Source: Tenodera sinensis
Taxonomy: Eukaryota; Arthropoda; Insecta; Mantodea; Mantidae
Assembly: GCA_030765045.1 (NCBI GenBank)
Contig: CM060967.1
Location: 170,883,251-170,947,250, forward strand
Direction: 5' to 3'
Length of the DNA: 64,000 bases
Shown: positions 56,564 through 64,000 of the stretch, one piece after another
Numbering within the stretch: the stretch's first letter is position 1
Layout: each line of letters starts with the position of its first letter
Program-made: the position numbers and the translations under genes
Notes under the pieces: generated by a model
Database searches by the model: none
What the model saw: only the letters and a program-made list of their open reading frames with translations
Told to the model about the DNA's origin: nothing

Positions 56564-56947
56564 TAGGGCTCGGGAGTCTATTTTTCCAACCTCTCCATTT
56601 CTCTAATTTCTCTATAAAATCTTAACCCCTACCATGCTGACCTGTCATGGCATGTAATATGTCCTCTGATTGGTAATCAGAGGATATGGTCAGTGAATTT
56701 ATTTTGATAATTCTCCCGGTCAGGTCGGTGAGACCCGTAAACCAACGACAGGTGTGGTCCTTCAGACATTCTGGGGGTTGTGAGAGAGCGATGTGACCGC
56801 CAAAACATAAAAATATGGTGCTCTCTAAAAAGCGGTTACTATTACTGCTATTGCTCTCTTCAATATCATCAGTGAAAAATATTGGAGAGCAAGAGGATTA
56901 ATGACTTCATTGTCAGAAATCCAGCATTAGCTAACAACAACAACAAC
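56564..56947 (+). mobile_element. 384 bp internally deleted LINE derivative
   Basis: Shares a 5' region with 60,640-60,900 ('ctcccggtcaggtcggtgag', 'ccaacgacaggtgtggtcct') and ends with 'gacttcattgtcagaaatcc' and an (AAC)n tail like 61,380-61,420. Flanked by AGACTTTTATAC (56,552-56,563) and AGATTTTTATAC (56,948-56,959). No open reading frame remains. It landed right at the end of the dead transposase. Confidence 0.7.
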
Positions 56948-56959
56948 AGATTTTTATAC

Positions 56960-58036
56960 ATGTTTTACGTGCGGCTTGTTAGTAGTAGTGTAGTTATGGA
57001 TTGATGGACAAATAGCAGAGAAGAGGAGTGACCTATGCAAAAGTAAGAAAATTGAACAACGATTGACTGACATGCAGCAAGAGACAGGAATACAAATTTC
57101 AGCAGGGAATGTAATTGTCAGGGTTACAAATCAAAACAAACCTAGCAATGACTGGCAGTAATACACGTGGAGCAGAAAGAGCTGATGGTACCAAATAACA
57201 GCAGCACATCAACACCTTGAGAGAGTGACCAGAAAACAGAAATATGTGGAGAATTGGCTGGGTGTGTGAATGAAGAAGAATGGAGGGCAACTCAAATGAA
57301 TAGTGCTAACGGATGTAAAGAGGGAAATACTCAGAAATGTTGGTCAGTGGATCAAACAAGAAAATACGGCAGGCAACCAAGTGGGAAATGTTTAATGTAA
57401 ATAGTGTATAGGAAGCACAAGAAAAGAGGGCAAGAAGCAATTGCAACAAGGCAAGTGCAGAGTGAAACAAGTGTGGGAACACAGAGAATTAGAAAAGAAA
57501 TGAGAACTAGACACGGGAAATTGACAGGATAGGATGTATCACCAAGTGTAACAAGGTTTCAGAAACGGCTAGGCAAATCACAGGAAGGGAAGAGAATAGA
57601 GAGGGATCATAAAAGGTAGAGGAGAGGACACGAGAGGGAGCTACAAAATAATAGCTAATCAGAAGAGGAGTTGATAAAAGCGATAAATGAAGCTTAATGT
57701 GTGTAATAGTGAAAGGAGAGGCAAGAAAAGGGGAGAAGTATAAGAGAGAAATCTTGAAAAAGTGAGTTTAGGATGAACCAAGAAATATAGTGATAATAAT
57801 AAGTTAAAATAAGAGATAAACAACACACAGGAGAAACAAACATTTGGCAAAAGGACAAACACTGATGCAAGATGGAAGCAGTAATGAGGGAATGAGGATC
57901 TTTCCCACACTGGCTAAGGAGGATCACCAGTCAAGAGGTCCTTGTCCTGCAGGGATATATGGACTAATTCTTACTACACCAGGAGAGTCAACGAGCTAAG
58001 AACGAGCACTAGTATTTTTCCTGTCCACATCATCAG
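56960..58036. repeat. purine-rich stretch, unassigned
   Basis: From about 57,000 to 57,900 the plus strand is dominated by A and G ('ggaagggaagagaatagaga'). There is no tandem unit and no recognisable coding. Possibly a decayed transcript-derived or untranslated region. Confidence 0.4.
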
Positions 58037-58374
58037 TCCTCACTGGTGCTGCCATATGCTGCTAAAATAGAAAAGCACGGATGAAACCATACAATATTTT
58101 TAAAATTAATTTTAAAGGCTTTACTTACTAACTCTATGAAAGAAGATGCTGAAACTGGTCCATACATCTTTGGCACCTCTTTAGGAAACTATCCATCATT
58201 CACCGTAATTAACGTTGAGAAATGCTGGCAATTTCCCGACAAATATTTTGTTTTAATTCTTAGAGGGTGTGTGGGTTTGTGTTGTACACTTTATGTTTTA
58301 AGTTACCCCAGAGATATAAACTACAGGGGGCTAGTTTGGAGTACCAATGAGCCCATAAATCTCTGCTAATAATT

Positions 58375-58813
58375 TGAGAGGTACAGTTGCAACTGAAAAC
58401 TTCAATGCCACAGCTGGGATTTGAACCACAGACCCTCTGCTTACCATGCGGGTGCTCTAACCGTTAAGCTACTGTGACAACCTCCAACAAATTCGTATTT
58501 CTCCTGGTAAACCACAAAGGCAACTTAATATCATAAGGATTAAATAACTTTCAAATGGTAATTGGGGCAATTGTCTCTGATGTGAGACTGCCTTTATGGT
58601 TTACCAGGAGAAATACAAATTGGTTGGAGAATTCAATGTCATTCTGGCAGGTTGTAGCTTAATAGTTAAAGCACCCGACTGGTAAGCGGAGGGTCTGTGG
58701 TTCAAATCCCAGCTGTAGCATTGAACTGTTCAGTTCTAATTCTCAAACATTGCCCACACACGGCTTGTGTATTTAAAAACACCACAGTAAGTTTGTTGGC
58801 ATAAATATATAAT
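58375..58813. mobile_element. SINE-3 inverted dimer with 17 bp target-site duplication
   Basis: Left arm minus (B box near 58,421-58,431), short centre, right arm plus (A-box-like TAGCTTAATAGTTAAAGC 58,656-58,673; B box GGTTCAAATCC 58,699-58,709), and tail 'gttggcataaatatataat'. Flanks AATCTCTGCTAATAATT (58,358-58,374) and AATCTCTACTAATAATT (58,814-58,830) differ at one base. Confidence 0.85.
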
Positions 58814-58904
58814 AATCTCTACTAATAATTCAGTCCTCAAACACGCTTTCAATTAAATAAAGGAAATAATGAAGCTATTAACAGTGAAGCAACAATAATC
58901 TAAT

Positions 58905-59640
58905 TTGTTTTTACTTCAGACGCTTTCAATTGTTCTCATCAAAATATTGGCCATTTGGGCTGTCGCAGAGTCTTGTTGAAAAAAGGCAAAATCATGCTCC
59001 CCGTCTGTTAATCCTCTAAAAAGATGGGACAAAATTGTATTCGCATATGAAAAAATTGGCCCTATAACAATTTCTCTGCTCATAATCCACCATACATAAA
59101 TTTCTTTGCCATGAAGGGTTACTTCATGAAGAATATTAGGTTTCTCAGAGCTTCAATAAAGATTATTTGGTGTACACACATATCCATGAAGGTGGAACCA
59201 AGCCTTGTCCGTGAAAAATATCAAATGTGGGTTCATTTTGCCATTGTACATGCTATTGAGACTCCACTCACAAAATGTGTGCCTAATTACAGGATCACCT
59301 GGTTAAAGTGCAAGTGCCACAGTCATTTCATAACTTCAGTAATTTAGTTGCTCTTTGCACATTCATAACATATTCTGTAAAAGATACCTAAGCAGTTTTT
59401 GGAAGTCTTCAAATAATGACCATTATCGTCTAATGTTTTTTCGGTAAGAACACTATACTGTTTTTCAGGTTTCTTAGCCTGAGCACTTCCTGTGGCCTGA
59501 AATTTATATTAAAGTTTATAGATTGTTGTATGGCCTGGAACTTTTACACTGTGAAATGTTTCTGCAAATCATACTTTTACTTGACAAGCTGACTGAGTAC
59601 ACATATGAATCATAAATAAATACACGCTGTATGGTAGAAA
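58905..59640 (-). pseudogene. third transposase remnant of the same superfamily
   Basis: Minus strand: FQATGSAQAKKPEKQYSVLT (region near 59,430-59,500), then FFTDKAWFHLHGYV near 59,200, and FFQQDSATAQMANILM near 58,935-58,985. The first two catalytic Asp motifs are visible. The part with the third is missing at the 58.9 kb end, next to SINE-3. Several stops. Confidence 0.7.
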
Positions 59641-60503
59641 ACATATAGTGAGCCACAAAACTTTGTGACTACGTACAGGCAAAATAATAAATCGCTAGTA
59701 ATAGCTGAGCTACACCATGTCACTGTCAACAAAATACTGCACTTTCAGAGCAGAGCAAAGCCCCATCAGAAGCACGATCTTGTTTACAGTGGCAGTGTGG
59801 AACCATATGTCCACACTCCCAGTGGAAAAACAATGTGCTTAGTTCATTGACTGTTCTATTATATATGCACATGCACACACATTTCTATTAATGTATACAC
59901 ACTACAAATGTTTACTGCTAAAACTTTGTAACCCCTACCCCTAAATGACAGGGTAGTGTTTAAACTGAGCTTATGTGATAGAACATATGGGATCAAATAA
60001 TGGGGTAACACGACTAGGGTCAATTTTAACAAAATCTTTGTGTTGCAGAAAAAAACTGTCAGATACCTTGAGAATCTAAAACATAATGAATCTTGTCATC
60101 CAACACTTACAAAATTAAATCTTCTAACCCTTCAGCTTATATTTATATACATTACGCAATAATGCACCTTCAAAAATTTAAATTGCATCTTGTAACCAAC
60201 TCAGACAGACACAATCACAATACTAGACATAAAGACGACTTAGCAATTCCTACCCACAGACTGCACTTTTACAAGAAGTTTTATGGATATAAAATTTTAT
60301 AACATTCTACCAGTTACTATCAAGAATTGTAAGATAATAAATTTAAATCAATGCTGAAATGTTTCTTAATTGACAAAGCCTATTATAGAGTGCATGAGTT
60401 TATTAATACTAGTTAGTATCTTATTTTTATCGTACAATCTAACCGACAAAGATTATTATTGTTATTATTGTTAACCTCATATGACATTGTTCTTTGTGTA
60501 TTT
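59641..60503. other. unassigned AT-rich sequence
   Basis: Nothing recognised beyond short frames. Confidence 0.4.
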
Positions 60504-60518
60504 AACACTACACTGAAC

Positions 60519-61418
60519 GGGATAGTAAGGGGTAGTGATGCGCCTCCTATAGCCTCTCCTACCCAATTCCCATCCTCATCCTGCCCGTGGTGTACCCTGC
60601 TTTTAACAGATGAGGCTCTGGGGACCGAATCACAGCGGTATAACTGTTTCATCTAAAATGGAGGAAATGTCATTTACATATGTGCTGGCCTATCACAGCA
60701 CAACAGCGTCCCTCAGAGGCACATGAGGGGAAGGTCGGTGGATCTAAATATCATCTATTTAGTCCTCCCGGCTAGGTCCAATGGACCCGTTGACCAACGA
60801 TAGGTGTGGTCCCCCTTGCAGCAAAATGGGGGTTTAAGTCGGGTGATGTAACTGCCACATTGTAAAACTGGTGCCCGTTAAGAAAACAGTTACATGAAAG
60901 CCACATACATGAATATGAGTCCTAAAGATAAACATTCCGGAGTTAAAACTGTCCCCCAATCGGATCTCCGGGTGGGGACATCTTTAGGCAAATTTCATCA
61001 CAACAATTCCAATACTTTAAGAATTCTACAATGGAATGCAGGAGGCATGTCCCAGCCTAAAAAACAAGAGCTAATGAAAATATTAAAAGACCAAGATATA
61101 GATGTCTTCACAGTACAAGAAGCCAATATATCACAAGAACAGGAAATATCCAGATATAATCCCCCAGAGACCAAGGAAAACAGCTGTTGCAGCCTTCCGA
61201 CTATTGACAAATCATGACTGCTTGGCAAGTCATCTCTACAGAATAGGTATCTCAGCCTCACCAATATGTGTCCTGTGTAACGATCCAGCAGAAATGAACG
61301 AAGACCACTTGAAGACCTGTGAAACATTAAGATCAGAAGAAACTACAGTTCAAAAGTATTGGAAAGCACGAATGCTAATGGCTTCATTGCCAGATGCAAG
61401 GCACTAGAAAACAACAAC
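60519..61418 (+). mobile_element. internally deleted LINE with target-site duplication
   Basis: About 900 bp from a GC-richer 5' untranslated region to an (AAC)n tail. Flanks AACACTACACTGAAC (60,504-60,518) and AACACTACACGGAAC (61,419-61,433; start overlaps the tail), 14 of 15 matching. The full-length LINE would be several kb; here only the start and end of the main reading frame remain, fused near 61,155. Confidence 0.75.
60894..61407 (+). pseudogene. LINE ORF2 start fused to its C-terminus
   Basis: N-terminal part has LRILQWNAGGMSQPKKQELM and DIDVFTVQEANI, the start of an apurinic-type endonuclease (WNAGG with an early Asn; QEAN with Glu in place of the usual ET). After about residue 85 another frame continues with TAVAAFRLLTNHDCLASHLY, RIGISASPICVLC, EDHLKTC and YWKAR. 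That is the Cys/His-containing C-terminal region of R1/Jockey-like elements. The reverse transcriptase between them is gone. Confidence 0.75.
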
Positions 61419-61433
61419 AACACTACACGGAAC

Positions 61434-62127
61434 CATAAATAATAAACAAAATAAACAAATTAAACAAATAAAATAAATTAAATAAATTCAAAGGTTTTGA
61501 ACATTGAATTATGAACTTTGAAACTCCAGCACAAAATATCTTAACTCTAAATATGCAAACCCCACAACAGATGGGACTACAGATACTCAGGGAAGAAGGA
61601 GATTGGGAAATCATCATTTAGTTGACCAGCAGTCGAATATGGGAACAACAGGTCCTGACCAGTAATTTGGTAAGTGGAACAATATCAGTGTTTACTGTAG
61701 AATCATTTTCCATAATTAATATAGAGGAAACAGCTTATTGGAATACCCCAAAAACCAACTGTGACATGTTCCCCCATTATGGTGCAGTCTGGTTATATTT
61801 GGTGATACGCCATCTGTTAGATTGCATTAGTATTGCCAACTATATGTAAAATACAACCATGGTAAAGCTACAGCTATAGTTGGTGTTATTGCATCTGTTA
61901 TGTTGTCACAGAAGCCCTTATTTTAGAACCCGTTGAGAGAAGCCAACTGATACATTTTAAAACAAATTCTGTTTAGACGCTGTATTAATTAATCTGTGGA
62001 CATCATTGCATTGTCCTATGTGCATGATTTTGTCTTGAATTGTTTTAGAGCATTATATACAGTTATAGTTACTCTTGTTATTTTTGTGTTCACAACACAG
62101 TAGTGCATTAAATGTATATTACAATTA
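61434..62127. other. unassigned AT-rich sequence
   Basis: Nothing recognised. Confidence 0.4.
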
Positions 62128-62810
62128 TTATCTATTTATGCCAACAACCTTGCTGTTGGTTATTATTTATTTATGCCAACAAACTTACTGTTGGTGTTTT
62201 TAAACACACAAGCCGTGTGTGGGCAAAGTTTAAGAGGTAGAACACTTACCAGGCAGGTGCTCTAACCTGAAGGTCATTCAATCCTGGGACAAAGTACTTA
62301 CAATAGTAAGTCACCATTGGGGTAATTGTCTCTGATGTGAGACTGCCTTTGTGGTTTACCAGGGAAAAATACGAACTGGCTTGAGAATTTAATGCCATTC
62401 TGGCAGTTTGTCACAATAGCTCAGTGGTTAGAGCGTCCGCCCAGCAAGCGGAAGGTCTGTGGTTCAAATCCCAGTTGTGGCATTGAATTTTTAAGTTCCA
62501 GTTCTACCTCTTAAACTTGCTGTTGGTGTTTTTAAACACACAAGCCGTGTGTGGGTAATGTTTGATTAAGCTACTTGTGACAACCTGCCAGAACGACATT
62601 GAATTCTCAAACCAGTTCGTATTTTTCCCTGGTAAACCACAAAGGCAGTCTCACATCAGAGACAATTACCGCAATGGTGACTTTATTGTAAGTACTTTGT
62701 CCCAGGATTGAATGACCTTCAGATTAGAGCACCTGCCTGGTAAGTGGAGGGTCTGTGGTTCAAATCCCAGCTGTGGCATTGAATTTTTAAGTTCCAGTTC
62801 TACCTCTCAC
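62128..62810. mobile_element. SINE-3 complex: two fold-back units joined
   Basis: Left tails in minus orientation (62,128-62,235) precede a shortened left arm and a full right arm on plus (A box TAGCTCAGTGGTTAGAGC 62,417-62,434; B box GGTTCAAATCC 62,460-62,470). A second inverted unit (62,565-62,808) follows, ending in another plus-strand B box (62,756-62,766). Direct repeats of 'gttggtgtttttaaacacac' separate the units. Probably formed by insertion into, or recombination between, SINE-3 copies. Confidence 0.75.
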
Positions 62811-62989
62811 ATATCACAATATTTAGCGTGCGGAAGTGATTTTATCCAAAAGTGTTATTGTAGAACAAGATTTGCCGACGGTGTGTAACAGTGTTCAAGT
62901 ATTATTATTGTTTGAAAGCATGTTACTTGAATTTAAAAGGTGAGTCAATTAATAACACAGAACAACACTTACAACATAATTTTCTGGAA

Positions 62990-63160
62990 CTTTGTCCAAA
63001 AATGAAACGTAACTGCTGATTTTTCTAATTGTTTACTCTTCATGTTCCTAACGTGTTCCTTGGATCTAATTTCTAAATTTCTTTTGGTTTTCCCTATGTA
63101 TGTTTCATTACAATCACTGCATTTATTTGGTATATGCCAGACTTTTTGTTAGGTGGAATA
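62990..63160 (-). pseudogene. GIY-YIG endonuclease fragment, left copy
   Basis: Minus strand reads VWHIPNKCSDCNETYIGKTK, then RNLEIRSKEHVRNMKSKQLE. The CxxC pair (C-S-D-C), the YIG triplet and the R...EH motif match the GIY-YIG domain of Penelope-like elements. It ends after the EH block and joins the terminal repeat. Confidence 0.7.
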
Positions 63161-63209
63161 GCATCTTTGATGTTTGAAAGTAGCAGGTTTTTTATGGAGT
63201 AATGGTTTA

Positions 63210-63401
63210 CTGGTGCTAGCTGAATGTTGTCATAATCATGACATAAAGCTAGAACTGAAACTTCTCAAACACATAACCGGAAAACAAGAACTGTCCACAT
63301 GGGAAGAAATCTTCATTTTAAAAAATAGAAACCGAGTATTTAATTTCGACATTCCTCAGAAAGATATTTTCAGCAAGTTCATTGAACCGTTACCAGAATA
63401 A
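63210..63401 (+). pseudogene. Penelope-like C-terminal fragment, right copy
   Basis: Plus strand reads HDIKLELKLLKHITGKQELS, TWEEIFILKN, then VFNFDIPQK. This fits the segment that follows the EH motif in Penelope-like proteins (LLKHVT...LDTWEAI.I). It is in opposite orientation to the GIY-YIG piece. Confidence 0.6.
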
Positions 63402-63561
63402 ACATCAGAAGAAGCATCGCCGCCCGCACCATGAAACACCATGGAAACCCAGTTATTGTCCGGTTGATAATGGAGGAAAATTAACCTTTGAAACACGTTC
63501 CGGAAAATTATGTTGTAAGTGTTGTTCAGTGTTATTAATTGACTCACCTTTTAAATTAAAT

Positions 63562-64000
63562 TAATTACGACAACACTGCTTTCAAACTTCTATGAAAGGA
63601 AGATGTTACTTTAACCCTGTGATATTTGAGGTTAGTAATAATGCTTTTACGTAGGTTGGCAGTACTGTTTTTTGGTGAAATGTTGACTGCAGTTTAGTGT
63701 AATGTCGGCCATATTGCATTCTTGGGAACTACCAATAAGCTGTTTCCCCCATATAGTTTTGGTTAATTTCAAAACATAATTATTTATGAACAAATAACTT
63801 ATATTCCTATTTTGCCTCTTTTTCCCTTATGTGTTCTCCTTCATTATGAGTATAGTGTTTGTTAGAGTAAAGACAGTAGAAGGTAAGAAGAATCCCTCTC
63901 GCACTCTCTCACACACTCACCCGCACATAACATGAAGCATTTCAAGTAGTCACCTGCAAGAAGGGGATTAGCTGCTGCTATTGTGAACTTTTTGGCAGCA
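63562..64000. other. unassigned sequence to window end
   Basis: A short CTCTC/CACAC-rich patch near 63,893-63,925. Nothing else recognised. Confidence 0.4.

Larger units (their letters stand above)
62934..63561. mobile_element. head-to-head pair of Penelope-like 3' ends
   Basis: Outer inverted repeats of about 52 bp (62,934-62,985 and 63,510-63,561) start TTTAAAAGGTGAGTCAATTA and contain 'acaacacttacaacataatt'. Inside, the left half encodes on minus a GIY-YIG type endonuclease piece, and the right half encodes on plus a later part of the same protein. Such inverted partial copies are usual for Penelope-like elements. Confidence 0.7.

Overview
The window looks like a gene-poor, repeat-dense stretch of an animal nuclear genome, most likely an insect with a large genome. 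It is AT-rich, has no operon structure and no long conserved open reading frame. It holds eukaryotic element types: tRNA-derived SINEs, non-LTR LINE remnants, a Penelope-like remnant, mariner/Tc1 and hAT transposase remnants, an LTR with a tRNA-Leu primer-binding site, MITEs and microsatellites. The species is inference; the element mix fits insects. Family names such as element A and SINE-1 to SINE-8 are labels coined here; no database was searched.

Layout. 1-12.6 kb: SINEs, element A copies, a TTAA-flanked MITE, an ~870 bp GT-rich repeat grown from a SINE tail, an AGT-rich repeat carrying a small MITE, and CA repeats. 12.594-22.64 kb: about 84 tandem copies of a 120 bp monomer. This satellite runs directly into a SINE-2 copy at 22.64-22.89 kb, and its monomer is recognisably derived from the 3' part of that SINE. 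The SINE plus satellite splits one element A copy into halves at 12.18-12.59 and 22.89-23.19 kb. 23-35 kb: hAT remnant, MITEs, SINEs, a 52 bp-arm inverted repeat, many element A pieces. 35-46 kb: a promoter-like GC-rich patch, a perfect AAT/ATT palindrome, a lone LTR with leader, LINE remnants, and fold-back SINE-3 copies. 46-64 kb: more SINE-2 and SINE-3, a dead mariner with paired terminal repeats, three remnants of another Tc1/mariner-like transposase, a candidate coding exon on the minus strand (54,043-54,171), two internally deleted LINE derivatives, and a head-to-head pair of Penelope-like 3' ends.

The two strongest systems are (1) a SINE whose 3' body expanded into a 10 kb higher-order satellite, with a gradient from SINE-like monomers near the SINE to homogenised monomers far from it, and (2) a SINE family (SINE-3) whose complete unit is an inverted dimer with two divergent tRNA-like promoters. 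Four SINE-3 copies carry 11-17 bp target-site duplications, so the inverted dimer appears to move as a unit. No intact protein-coding gene, true tRNA gene or rRNA gene is supported. Apart from the candidate exon, the open reading frames seen are short, lie in simple repeats, or belong to dead transposons.
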